This document shows positions 55,955 through 64,000 of a DNA stretch of 64,000 nt, one piece after another. The first letter of the stretch is position 1, and every line of letters begins with the position of its first letter. The DNA is taken from NCBI GenBank assembly GCA_902590245.1, contig CACIWG010000005.1, positions 19,966-83,965 of the forward strand. The letters are read 5' to 3'. Made by a program: the position numbers and the translations under genes. A model generated the notes under the pieces. That model ran no database searches. It saw only the letters and a list, made by a program, of their open reading frames with translations, and was not told where the DNA came from. Origin of the DNA: an uncultured SAR116 cluster alpha proteobacterium. GTDB lineage: Bacteria; Pseudomonadota; Alphaproteobacteria; Puniceispirillales; Marisalimonadaceae.

Positions 55955-56989
55955 ATGAAATTAATGACAAAAAATAATATTAATTTAAAAAAATGGTTAC
56001 AAGAAAAATTACCTAATCTAGGTAACCTAAATAAAATAGAAAAATTTGATGTAGGCCAATCAAATCCAACTTATTTATTACATTGTGAAAATAGAAAAAT
56101 AGTACTTAGGTCAAAGCCTAAGGGTAATTTATTAAGAGGAGCTCATAGAATAGATAGAGAATACAAAGTAATGAATGCTCTTAAAGAAACTAAAATACCG
56201 GTTCCAAATATGATTACTTATTGTGAAGAGAATAAGATTATTGGTTCGGAGTTTTTTTTAATGGATTTTATTAATGGTATAAAAGAAAGAAAACCAATCT
56301 TAGAAAATTACAGTAAAGATGAGAAGAATAAAATTTACAAAAAAAAATCAGAAGTATTAATAAATTTAGCTAGGCTAGATCTGAAAAAGTGTAAATTGGA
56401 AGATTATGGTAAAAAATCAGATTATTTATTTCGACAAATTGATTTGTGGATAAAACAATACAGAGCATCTGAAACTAAAAAAATAGAAGCAATGGAATTT
56501 TTAATTGAAAATTTAGGATCAAACATTCCAAAAATATATGAAAAATTTAATCCTGTTTTAACCCATGGCGATTTTAGAATAGATAATATGATTTTTTCAA
56601 AGAATTTAGACATAGCATCTTTATTAGATTGGGAGTTATCAACATTAGCACCACCATTTATAGATTTATCATATTGGTGTTTAATGCTTAGATTTGAAAC
56701 ATATTGGCCAATTCCAGGTTTAGGTCAAATCAGAAATAATAATATTACAGAAGGAATACCAAAGGAAAAAGAGTTATTACAACGTTATGCTGATGCATTA
56801 GGATATGATATCGGAAAGAGCTGGAATTTTCTTTTAGCTTTTAACTGCTTTAGATTTGCTGGAATTTTACAAGGAGTATTTAAAAGATCTAAAGATGGAA
56901 ACAATGCAGGGAAAGACGCAAACAAAGTTGGGTTGTTAACTGAGCCTGTATCAAAAATGGGTGAACATTTTTTAAAATTATATATTTAA
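55955..56989 (+). CDS. APH/ACAD10-like phosphotransferase
   Basis: This 344-residue protein has the aminoglycoside-phosphotransferase/choline-kinase-like fold. GQSNPTYLL is the nucleotide loop, LTHGDFRIDNMIF is the Brenner catalytic motif and LLDWELSTL the metal-binding motif. It matches the phosphotransferase group related to the N-terminal part of ACAD10/11, found among fatty-acid catabolic genes rather than antibiotic resistance. Codon 1 (55955) or codon 4 (55964) could be the start. Its end overlaps the convergent MFS gene by 12 bases. ACAD10/11 kinases act on 4-hydroxyacyl-CoA, but this is only a possible parallel. Confidence 0.85.
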   Translation: MKLMTKNNINLKKWLQEKLPNLGNLNKIEKFDVGQSNPTYLLHCENRKIVLRSKPKGNLLRGAHRIDREYKVMNALKETKIPVPNMITYCEENKIIGSEFFLMDFINGIKERKPILENYSKDEKNKIYKKKSEVLINLARLDLKKCKLEDYGKKSDYLFRQIDLWIKQYRASETKKIEAMEFLIENLGSNIPKIYEKFNPVLTHGDFRIDNMIFSKNLDIASLLDWELSTLAPPFIDLSYWCLMLRFETYWPIPGLGQIRNNNITEGIPKEKELLQRYADALGYDIGKSWNFLLAFNCFRFAGILQGVFKRSKDGNNAGKDANKVGLLTEPVSKMGEHFLKLYI

Positions 56990-58135
56990 AAACCTATTAG
57001 GGTTTATCATTAGCAAAGATCCAAAAATTAAAACTATTCCAGAAATTATCATTGAAAAAAAGAATGAACCAAAATAATCAGTTAAAAGTCCACTAAGATA
57101 AGGTCCTATCATTTGTCCAATACTGAAAGAAAATGTTAAAACTGCAGTCGAAACTATAAATGATCCAGAGAACCTTTTCTGACCCTCTAAAAGACACATT
57201 GAAGTTATAGGTACAAAGGATAAACCAAATAATATACAGGAAATAAAAATTCCAAATTCATTATTAATTAATACAGAAAACAAAACTCCTAATCCCAATA
57301 TTAAATTCGCTAAAAAAAGTCCAATATCATTACCAATTTTACTACCAAACCAATTCCAAAAAAAAACTGAAGGAATTCCTGTAACTCCTACTACAAACCA
57401 TACGTAGGGCTCAGTTTTTTCTAAGCCTGGTGTCAATCTTGACATTGTTGATATAAAGGTAGCAAATGCAACATATCCAAACCCATATAATCCATAACTA
57501 ATAGTAATTAAAGAAAATCCTAAATTTGTTTTATTTTTTGATTTTAAATTATATTTAATTTCTGCTTTTTGAATTGGTGTAAATTTAATAATTTGAAATG
57601 ATAGCATTATAGCTAAAATACCAATAGAGAACCACAGTTCATCCCATGTAAAATTTAAAAAACCTAGATAAGATACGACAATAGCTGACAGTGCCATGCC
57701 CAGTCCAACTCCAGAAAAATGAGCAGTTCCCAGAAATGATTTACCTTTTTTTTGAATATGTGAAACTATTAAAGATGTTCCTAAAATTAATACAAACGCA
57801 CTAAAAACTCCATGAATGAAACGTATAAGTATAAATACTTCAAAAGTATTCGTTAGGCCCATAGCAAAAAGAGATATGATAGAGATAAAAATTGAGTAAA
57901 TAAATATTGATCGAATATTTTTTGGAAATTTTGGGAAAATAGGAATTAACGAACCCAATAAATAACCTAAATAATTTGAAGAGGCTATTAAGCCTGCTTC
58001 TGTTGTGGTTAAGTTTAATTCAGAAATCATATAAGGTAAAATAGGTGTGTAAGAAAATCTCCCTATTCCAACAGCAATTGTAAGTGCTGCAATGCCAGTA
58101 AGAATTAAAATAGCAACATTATTTGTCTTATTCAT
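56978..58135 (-). CDS. YbfB/YjiJ-family MFS transporter
   Basis: This 385-residue membrane protein has 12 hydrophobic segments. It carries the group's N-terminal signature GIGRFSYTPILPYMISELNLTTTEAGLIASSNYLGYLLGSL. The family is poorly characterised and its substrate is unknown. It is convergent with the APH-like gene and divergent from the crotonase gene (56-base gap). Confidence 0.85.
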   Translation of the reverse strand: MNKTNNVAILILTGIAALTIAVGIGRFSYTPILPYMISELNLTTTEAGLIASSNYLGYLLGSLIPIFPKFPKNIRSIFIYSIFISIISLFAMGLTNTFEVFILIRFIHGVFSAFVLILGTSLIVSHIQKKGKSFLGTAHFSGVGLGMALSAIVVSYLGFLNFTWDELWFSIGILAIMLSFQIIKFTPIQKAEIKYNLKSKNKTNLGFSLITISYGLYGFGYVAFATFISTMSRLTPGLEKTEPYVWFVVGVTGIPSVFFWNWFGSKIGNDIGLFLANLILGLGVLFSVLINNEFGIFISCILFGLSFVPITSMCLLEGQKRFSGSFIVSTAVLTFSFSIGQMIGPYLSGLLTDYFGSFFFSMIISGIVLIFGSLLMINPNRFLNI

Positions 58136-58191
58136 TAATTTAGATTATCTTAAATGTGTAAATAAGCATCTAACAATTTTATTTTTTTAAT

Positions 58192-58968
58192 ATGGAATTT
58201 ATAGAAACAAAAAAAATTACAAATAATATTGCTAAAATAACACTCACTAATGGTAAAAAATACAACCCATTATCTTTAAATGTGTTAAGACATCTAAATA
58301 GTGAATTCAATGATTTGTCAAATGATTCAAATGTGAAAGCAATCATAATCTCATCAAATGGTCCTGGTTTCTCAGCAGGGCATGATTTACAAGAGCTTAA
58401 ACAAAATAAAAATAATAAAGAATTTTTTACTGAACTTTTTAATGAGTGTTCAGATCTAATGTTAAAAATAATGAAATCACCTCAACCGGTAATAGCTCAA
58501 ATACCTGGGGTCGCAGCTGCGGCAGGATGTCAATTAGTTGCAACATGTGATCTCGCTATAGCATCTAATGAAGCAGTTTTTATAACTCCTGGCGTAAATA
58601 TAGGTTTATTTTGTTCTACACCAATGGTTGCGGTTTCTAGATCTCTAGGTCGAAAAAAAACAATGGAAATGTTGTTAACTGGTGAAAGTATGAATGCTAA
58701 GGATGCTGTTAGTTTTGGGTTAATTAATAAAAATGTTCCTTTAAACGAATTAGAGATAACAGTATTAAACTTTGCAAAATTAATTGCATCTAAACCAACT
58801 TCAACTGTTAGAATTGGGAAAGAAGCATTTTATAAACAAGCCGAATTGCCAATAGAAAAAGCTTATAAATATACATCTGAAGTTATGGCTCAAAATATGT
58901 TAAAAAAAGATGCTAAGGAGGGCATAGAAGCGTTTCTAGAAAAAAGAGAACCCAAATGGGAAAATTAG
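58192..58968 (+). CDS. Enoyl-CoA hydratase/isomerase-family protein (ECHDC3-like), catalytic Glu residues absent
   Basis: This 258-residue crotonase-fold protein has the oxyanion-hole regions SAGHDLQEL and IPGVAAAAGCQLVATCDLAIAS. Aligned with rat enoyl-CoA hydratase, Glu144 corresponds to Gln in AAGCQLV and Glu164 to Gly in ITPGVNIG, so both hydratase acids are missing. The sequence resembles mammalian ECHDC3, whose activity is not well established. It is unlikely to be an ordinary hydratase, although other crotonase reactions use different residues. Its end overlaps the convergent fusion gene by 4 bases. Confidence 0.87.
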   Translation: MEFIETKKITNNIAKITLTNGKKYNPLSLNVLRHLNSEFNDLSNDSNVKAIIISSNGPGFSAGHDLQELKQNKNNKEFFTELFNECSDLMLKIMKSPQPVIAQIPGVAAAAGCQLVATCDLAIASNEAVFITPGVNIGLFCSTPMVAVSRSLGRKKTMEMLLTGESMNAKDAVSFGLINKNVPLNELEITVLNFAKLIASKPTSTVRIGKEAFYKQAELPIEKAYKYTSEVMAQNMLKKDAKEGIEAFLEKREPKWEN

Positions 58969-60752
58969 AGATTATCCAAAGATACTTTTAAATCATTGAT
59001 AATATCATCACTGTGTTCTAATCCAATTGACAATCTAATGACGTTATCCCCCGCACCAGATATTTCCCTCTCTTTAGGGTTCAATTGTCTGTGCGTTGTT
59101 GAAGCGGGGTGTATTATTAAAGATTTTGTATCACCAACATTTGCTAAATGTGAAAATAAATTACAGTTTTCAACAATTTTTTTAGCTCCATCAAACCCAG
59201 CTTTAACTGAGATTGTAAAGACAGATCCAAAACCAAACTTAAAATACTTTTTTGCTAATTGATATGATTTATTTTTTTGAAAGCCACTCCAAGATACAGA
59301 ATCTACTTTATCATGTTTTATCAGGAAATTTGCAACTTCATCCGCGTTTGACATATGTTTTTGCATTCTTAAGTTTAGTGTTTCAATTCCTGTCAAAGTT
59401 AAATAAGCATTAAATGGTGACATAGTAGCACCTAAATCTCTTAAAGCACTGACATGGCAAAAATTGATATATGCTAAGTTACCAAATGTTTCAAAAAATT
59501 TAATTCCATGATATGAAGTATCAGGTTCAGTCAATTTTTCAAAATCTCTGCCCTTATTCCAGTCAAATTTACCTGCATCTACTACACAACCTCCCATAGC
59601 ATTCCCATGACCAGATAAAAATTTAGTTGTAGAATATATAATTATGTCTGCACCATAATTTGATGGCTGACAGATAGCTTGTGTAGCCATTGTATTATCT
59701 ATTATTAGAGGTATTCCCTCATTATGGGCCAATTCTGATAATTTCTCTATGTCGGAAACAAATCCCTCAGGGTTAGATAAGCTTTCTGCAAATAGTGCTC
59801 TAACATTCTTTGCTTTGATGGCTTGTTTTATCTCATCATAATTTGTTATATCAACAAGATCGGTTTCCCATCCAAATGATTTAAAACTTTTTGTGAATTG
59901 TGTTATTGAACCACCATAAAGTTTTGAACTAGCAACTATTTTTTTGCCTGGACTTAGTAAAGGATATAAAGCAATAAGTTGAGCTGCATGGCCAGATGAA
60001 ACGCAACAAGATCCAACAGCATTATCTAATGCTGCAATTTTTTGCTCTAAAGCTGCAGTTGTTGGATTAGATAAACGTCCATAAATATTACCATTTTCCT
60101 GCAAATTGTATAAAGATGCTGCATGTTCACTGTCATCGAAGGCAAAGGCTGTTGATTGATAAATTGGAAAACTTCTTGCACCTGTAACTGGATCTGGTGA
60201 CGTTCCAGCGTGTATACTTAAAGTTTCTATATTATTTGATTTAATAAAATTTCCTGAATTGTCATTATTGTTTATTAATTTATTTTTTTTAGATGAAATC
60301 AATTTAGAATAAAATCCTCCACTTCCTAACTCACCAAATATTCTTGAGTGTTCAATTTTAGGGCATCTATTATAAATACAATCTAAATTATTTTTCAAAA
60401 CTAAATCATTAGCCTCTGAGTTAAAGATACCGATTTGCATCCAAAAAACTTTTGCTTTAATTTTAATTGTATCTTTAGCTAATTCTAAACATTCGTCACT
60501 TTTTCGAAAAACATCAACCATATCAATATTAATAGGAATGTCTTTTAATGATGCATAACATAATTCATTATGAATTTTTTTACCAGCTTCTTTAGGATTT
60601 ACAGGTATTATTTTATAACCTTTCCTTTGTAAATATTTCATTACAAAATTAGATGGTCTTTTCCAATTATTACTGGCCCCAACTACTGCAATCGTTTTTA
60701 CTGAGGATAAAATATTCGCAATTTTTAAATCACTAAATTTATCATCATTCAT
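58965..60752 (-). CDS. CoA-binding domain fused to O-acetylhomoserine sulfhydrylase
   Basis: This 595-residue two-domain protein starts with a CoA-binding/YccU-like Rossmann domain (1-150) with IAVVGASNNWKRPSNFVMKYLQRKGYKIIPVNP and CIYNRCPKIEH. A polar linker (about 150-173) leads to a Cys/Met-metabolism PLP enzyme (174-595) with ETLSIHAGTSPDPVTGAR, NIYGRLSNPTTAALE, and PLP Lys377 in STTKFLSGHGNAMGG. The second part fits O-acetylhomoserine aminocarboxypropyltransferase, making homocysteine from sulfide. The first domain is usually a separate small protein in bacteria. The start has AAGGGG upstream. Confidence 0.9.
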   Translation of the reverse strand: MNDDKFSDLKIANILSSVKTIAVVGASNNWKRPSNFVMKYLQRKGYKIIPVNPKEAGKKIHNELCYASLKDIPINIDMVDVFRKSDECLELAKDTIKIKAKVFWMQIGIFNSEANDLVLKNNLDCIYNRCPKIEHSRIFGELGSGGFYSKLISSKKNKLINNNDNSGNFIKSNNIETLSIHAGTSPDPVTGARSFPIYQSTAFAFDDSEHAASLYNLQENGNIYGRLSNPTTAALEQKIAALDNAVGSCCVSSGHAAQLIALYPLLSPGKKIVASSKLYGGSITQFTKSFKSFGWETDLVDITNYDEIKQAIKAKNVRALFAESLSNPEGFVSDIEKLSELAHNEGIPLIIDNTMATQAICQPSNYGADIIIYSTTKFLSGHGNAMGGCVVDAGKFDWNKGRDFEKLTEPDTSYHGIKFFETFGNLAYINFCHVSALRDLGATMSPFNAYLTLTGIETLNLRMQKHMSNADEVANFLIKHDKVDSVSWSGFQKNKSYQLAKKYFKFGFGSVFTISVKAGFDGAKKIVENCNLFSHLANVGDTKSLIIHPASTTHRQLNPKEREISGAGDNVIRLSIGLEHSDDIINDLKVSLDNL

Positions 60753-60822
60753 ATTTTCCCCTTATTTAATTTAATAAAAATTTTTTGTTCAAAATTTTAA
60801 TATCTAACTTATACTCAATACA

Positions 60823-62421
60823 ATGGATAAACAAGTTTTTGATATAATTATAGTAGGTGCTGGGACTGCAGGTTGTTTGTTAGCCAATAGGTTATCTGCT
60901 AACAAAAACTTAAATATAGCTCTTATTGAAGCAGGTGGGAGTGATAATTATCATTGGATTCATATTCCAGTTGGATATCTATATTGTATGGGCAATAAAA
61001 GAACTGATTGGTTATACAAAACTTCTTCTCAACCAGGTTTAAATGGTAGACACCTTAACTACCCAAGAGGAAAAGTGATGGGTGGTTGTTCATCTATTAA
61101 TGGCATGATATACATGCGAGGACAATCCAAAGACTACGATCATTGGAGACAATTAGGTAATATTGGTTGGAGTTGGGACGATGTTCTACCATATTTTGTA
61201 AAAACTGAAGATAATTTTTCTGGAACAGATGAGTATCATGGTCAAGGAGGAGAATGGCGTGTTGATGAACAAAGATTACATTGGGATGTATTAGATGATT
61301 TCCAAAATGCTACTGTAGAAGCAGGTATTCCAAAAATAAAAGATTTTAATAATGGTAATAATTTTGGTGTTTCGTACTTTAAAGTTAATCAAAAAAATGG
61401 ATTTAGATTAAATACAGTCAAAGCCTTCTTAAAACCAATTCAACAAAGAAAAAATTTAAAGATATTTAAAAATTGTGAAGTTGAAAGTTTAATTATTAAT
61501 AACAAGATTGTTACAGGTTTAAAAATTAATACAAATGGAAATGAGCTTCAAGTCTCATGTAACAAAGAAGTTATATTATCTGCTGGATCAGTTGGGTCAC
61601 CAAAAATCCTTGAACTTTCTGGGATTGGAAATCCTAAACTTTTGATAAAATTAGGTATTAAACCTATAATCGATTCAAAAAATGTTGGAGAAAATTTACA
61701 AGACCATTTGCAACTTAGAGTAATATATAAACTACAAAACGCAAAAACATTAAATCAAGAAATAAATTCAGTTTTTGGCAAAATGAAAATTGGAATGGAA
61801 TATCTTTTTAAAAGAAAAGGTCCCATGTCAATGGCTCCAAGTCAATTAGGTGTTTTCGCAATGTCAGATTCTTCATATGAAATGCCTAATGTCCAGTTTC
61901 ATGTTCAACCTCTTTCTTTAGATAAATTTGGAGATCCACTTCATAATTTTCCTGGCCTAACAGCAAGCGTTTGTAATTTAAATCCTTTAAGTAGAGGTTC
62001 AGTTCACATTAAATCGAAAGATTTAAAAGTGCAGCCAGAAATTAATCCTAACTATTTATCACATGCAACTGATAAAAAAGTTGCAGCTGATTCTATTAAA
62101 TTAGCAAGAAAAATTATTTCACAACCATCAATGAAAAAATATAATCCAGAGGAGTATGCACCTGGTATAAATTATCAGACTGATAAAGATTTAGAAAGAG
62201 TGGCAGGTGATATCGGAACAACAATTTTTCATCCAGTTGGAACTTGTGCAATGGGGGTAAGAGATGATTCTGTAACTAAGCCAAATCTAAAAGTAAATGG
62301 TATAGAAAAATTAAGGGTGGTTGACGCATCAATAATGCCTTCAATAACTTCTGGTAATACAAATTCTCCAACTTTAATGATTGCTGAAAAAGCTTCCGAA
62401 TTAATTTTGAATGAGGTATAA
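60823..62421 (+). CDS. GMC-family FAD oxidoreductase (choline dehydrogenase-like)
   Basis: This 532-residue flavoenzyme oxidises an alcohol. The FAD motif is IIIVGAGTAGCLLANRL, the first GMC signature MGGCSSINGMIYMRGQSKDYD, the second SAGSVGSPKILELSGIG, and the C-terminal active-site His in TIFHPVGTCAMG. It resembles choline dehydrogenase (BetA) and related alcohol dehydrogenases, but no betaine aldehyde dehydrogenase is nearby, so the substrate is open. It lies 19 bases before the acyl-CoA dehydrogenase gene, perhaps in the same operon. Confidence 0.87.
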   Translation: MDKQVFDIIIVGAGTAGCLLANRLSANKNLNIALIEAGGSDNYHWIHIPVGYLYCMGNKRTDWLYKTSSQPGLNGRHLNYPRGKVMGGCSSINGMIYMRGQSKDYDHWRQLGNIGWSWDDVLPYFVKTEDNFSGTDEYHGQGGEWRVDEQRLHWDVLDDFQNATVEAGIPKIKDFNNGNNFGVSYFKVNQKNGFRLNTVKAFLKPIQQRKNLKIFKNCEVESLIINNKIVTGLKINTNGNELQVSCNKEVILSAGSVGSPKILELSGIGNPKLLIKLGIKPIIDSKNVGENLQDHLQLRVIYKLQNAKTLNQEINSVFGKMKIGMEYLFKRKGPMSMAPSQLGVFAMSDSSYEMPNVQFHVQPLSLDKFGDPLHNFPGLTASVCNLNPLSRGSVHIKSKDLKVQPEINPNYLSHATDKKVAADSIKLARKIISQPSMKKYNPEEYAPGINYQTDKDLERVAGDIGTTIFHPVGTCAMGVRDDSVTKPNLKVNGIEKLRVVDASIMPSITSGNTNSPTLMIAEKASELILNEV

Positions 62422-62440
62422 ATTACTCATGAGATGATTT

Positions 62441-63583
62441 ATGGAATTTAATTTATCTGAAGATTATAAAAATATACAGGAGATGGCAGCTTCATTTTCT
62501 GAAACCGAATTGATGCCTTTTGCATCTGAATGGGATCAAAAAGAGATTTTTCCAACTGATGTTTTAAAAAAATCAGCTGATCTAGGTTTGGCAGGTATTT
62601 ACGTGAGTGAAAAGTTTGGAGGGTCAGGCTTAGATAGATTGTCAGCTGCTTTAGTTTTTGAACAACTTTCAAGAGGATGTGTTTCAACAGCTGCATATTT
62701 ATCAATTCATAATATGGTTGCTTGGATGATTGATAGCGAAGGATCAAATGAATTAAAAGAAAAATTTATTCCACAATTATGCTCCATGAATTTATTTTCA
62801 AGTTACTGTTTAACTGAATCAAGCTCAGGTTCAGATGCATCAGCATTAAAAACTACTGCTAAGCGAAAAGGTAACAGTCATTATGTTCTCAATGGATCAA
62901 AAAGTTTTATTTCTGGTGGGCCAACAAGTGATGTATATGCTGTAATGTGCAGAACTGGTGAAGATGGTCCGAAAGGTATTTCATGTATATTAATTGAAAA
63001 AGATACTCCTGGCTTGTCATTTGGTAAAAATGAAAAGAAATTAGGCTGGAATAGTCAACATACTTCAACAGTTAATTTTGATAATTGTGAAGTGCCAATT
63101 GAAAATTTAGTAGGAAATGAAGGTGACGGATTTAAGTTAGCAATGAAAGGTCTGGATGGTGGTAGAGTTAACATTGCAGCTTGTTCTATTGGAGGTGCAA
63201 CTTTTGCGCTTGAGAATACAATTCAATATACATCAGAGAGGAAGCAGTTTGGAAAAAAAATAAATGAGTTTCAGGTAAGTCAATTTAAATTAGCTGATAT
63301 GTCTACTGATTTAGAGGCTTCTAGATTAATGGTTTATAAAGCTGCAACAAGTATAGACAATAAAGACAGTGATGCTACAAAATACTGTGCAATGGCCAAG
63401 AGATTTGCAACAGATGCTTGTTTTGATATTTGTAATCAAGCTTTGCAACTTCATGGTGGTTATGGATATTTAAAAGATTTTCCTCTAGAGAGAGTCCTGA
63501 GGGATTTGCGGGTTCATCAAATTTTAGAAGGAACAAATGAAATAATGAGATTAATTATCTCAAGAAAAATTTTAGATGTTTAA
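62441..63583 (+). CDS. Acyl-CoA dehydrogenase, isobutyryl-CoA dehydrogenase (ACAD8)-like
   Basis: This 380-residue flavoenzyme uses ETF as electron acceptor. Motifs are SYCLTESSSGSDASALKT, KSFISGGPTSDVYAVMCRTG, the helical-bundle FGKKINEFQVSQFKLADM, LHGGYGYLKDFPLERVLRDLRVHQ, and the catalytic Glu in LEGTNEIMR. The sequence is of the ACAD8 type, oxidising isobutyryl-CoA from valine. A HIBYL-CoA hydrolase gene follows after 10 bases and mmsB lies elsewhere in the window, so three valine-pathway steps are represented. The exact substrate is inferred from context. Confidence 0.88.
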   Translation: MEFNLSEDYKNIQEMAASFSETELMPFASEWDQKEIFPTDVLKKSADLGLAGIYVSEKFGGSGLDRLSAALVFEQLSRGCVSTAAYLSIHNMVAWMIDSEGSNELKEKFIPQLCSMNLFSSYCLTESSSGSDASALKTTAKRKGNSHYVLNGSKSFISGGPTSDVYAVMCRTGEDGPKGISCILIEKDTPGLSFGKNEKKLGWNSQHTSTVNFDNCEVPIENLVGNEGDGFKLAMKGLDGGRVNIAACSIGGATFALENTIQYTSERKQFGKKINEFQVSQFKLADMSTDLEASRLMVYKAATSIDNKDSDATKYCAMAKRFATDACFDICNQALQLHGGYGYLKDFPLERVLRDLRVHQILEGTNEIMRLIISRKILDV

Positions 63584-63593
63584 AGGGAATAAT

Positions 63594-64000
63594 ATGAATG
63601 AAGAAATAATATTAAAATCTGAAGACGGGGTAGGTATTATTACTTTAAACAGACCAGAAAGGTTAAACGCTTTAACGTATAATATTGTTCAAAAAATGAA
63701 TGACTTTTTAGACAAATGCGAAAGTGATGATGATATTAAATGTGTAATAATTGAAGGTGCTGGTGAAAAAGCTTTTTGTGCAGGTGGAGATGTAGTTTCA
63801 TTAAGAAAACAAGTTCTTGATGAGGGTGGTCCACCAACAGAGCTTTCAGAGAAATTTTTTTATGATGAATATCTTTTAAATTATAAAATTAATAATTTTA
63901 CAAAACCTTACATAGCTCTAATTGATGGCGTGACCATGGGAGGTGGTGTTGGTGTTTCAATGCATGGAAGTCATATTGTTTGTACTGAAAGAACTATGTT
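63594..64000 (+). CDS. 3-hydroxyisobutyryl-CoA hydrolase-like crotonase, 3'-truncated by window
   Basis: This CDS is missing from the ORF track because it runs off the window end. It starts at the ATG of MNEEIILKSEDG with AAGGGA 5 bases upstream, 10 bases past the ACAD8-like gene. Readable parts are IITLNRPERLNALTYNIV, KAFCAGGDVVSLR, LNYKINNFTKPYIALIDG and VTMGGGVGVSMHGSH, all strongly HIBCH-like (a crotonase variant that cleaves the thioester of 3-hydroxyisobutyryl-CoA). About 135 of roughly 350 residues are visible, so catalytic residues farther on cannot be checked. Confidence 0.88.
   Translation, partial: MNEEIILKSEDGVGIITLNRPERLNALTYNIVQKMNDFLDKCESDDDIKCVIIEGAGEKAFCAGGDVVSLRKQVLDEGGPPTELSEKFFYDEYLLNYKINNFTKPYIALIDGVTMGGGVGVSMHGSHIVCTERTM

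Noticed and set aside
56978-58135. Antibiotic resistance by the APH-like gene and adjacent MFS transporter
   Set aside because: The kinase groups with the ACAD10/11-like phosphotransferases and the MFS protein is YbfB/YjiJ-type; neither points to resistance, and they are convergent.
1-64000. tRNA, rRNA, CRISPR, insertion sequence, prophage or riboswitch
   Set aside because: All intergenic regions are about 105 bases or less, and I saw no repeats with spacers, transposase or integrase motifs, or structured leaders. A covariance-model search (Infernal/tRNAscan) would be needed to exclude small RNAs.

Overview
The window is a dense, strongly AT-rich bacterial chromosome segment (by eye about 30% GC, not computed). 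It has about 62 genes, no intergenic gap above about 105 bases, many convergent genes that touch or overlap, and no rRNA, tRNA, insertion sequence, CRISPR array or prophage that I can see. The gene families (OdhB-Lpd, a DtxR-type MntR, DUF1244, ACAD8/HIBADH valine catabolism, membrane pyrophosphatase, type 2 PyrF, an AlaC-type aminotransferase, a CoA-binding/O-acetylhomoserine sulfhydrylase protein) suggest a streamlined low-GC marine alphaproteobacterium of the SAR11/HIMB59/AEGEAN-169 kind. The lineage is inferred from gene content and composition only.

Layout. 1-9 kb: end of the 2-oxoglutarate dehydrogenase operon (sucB end, lpdA), an SMR exporter, a class II aldolase homologue, a beta-hydroxyacid dehydrogenase, htpG with a possible heat-shock promoter, an MFS transporter, a glyoxalase-fold protein and an acyl-CoA dehydrogenase. 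9-13.4 kb: a four-gene ABC system (ATPase, permease, GldG-like protein, DUF4340). 13.4-23.6 kb: amidase, aminotransferase alaC, FAD reductase, a gamma-glutamyltransferase homologue without a signal peptide, pyrE, an EamA transporter, a TcuA-like flavoprotein and a D-2-hydroxyacid dehydrogenase. 23.5-26.7 kb: two glycosyltransferases and an O-antigen ligase.

26.7-43.3 kb is the most interesting stretch. It holds peptidoglycan-recycling enzymes mixed with surface-polysaccharide genes: an AmpG-like permease, a YkuD-fold protein without a signal peptide (like the recycling L,D-carboxypeptidase ElsL), a GH84 N-acetylglucosaminidase, a PIG-L/LmbE deacetylase, anmK, a short murQ, a YkfC-like NlpC/P60 endopeptidase and an AmpD-like amidase. 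Together they could form a nearly complete cytoplasmic muropeptide-salvage route in which a GH84 enzyme takes the place usually filled by the GH3 enzyme NagZ. Between them lie a K+-dependent-type membrane pyrophosphatase, mmsB, a UDP-glucuronate epimerase-like protein, an SDR-phosphoglycosyltransferase fusion, a FlaA1/CapD-type dehydratase, manC and pyrC.

43.3-64 kb: flavin reductase, phhB, acetoacetyl-CoA synthetase, an MFS-queF-pyrF-DUF1244 operon, mntR, a GT39-type glycosyltransferase, sufE, a SpoU methyltransferase, pgi, a GT2 glycosyltransferase, a haloacid dehalogenase, an SDR, an APH-like kinase, an MFS transporter, an ECHDC3-like crotonase lacking both catalytic glutamates, a CoA-binding/O-acetylhomoserine sulfhydrylase fusion, a GMC oxidoreductase and the start of a valine-catabolic operon (ACAD8-like, then HIBYL-CoA hydrolase cut by the window end).
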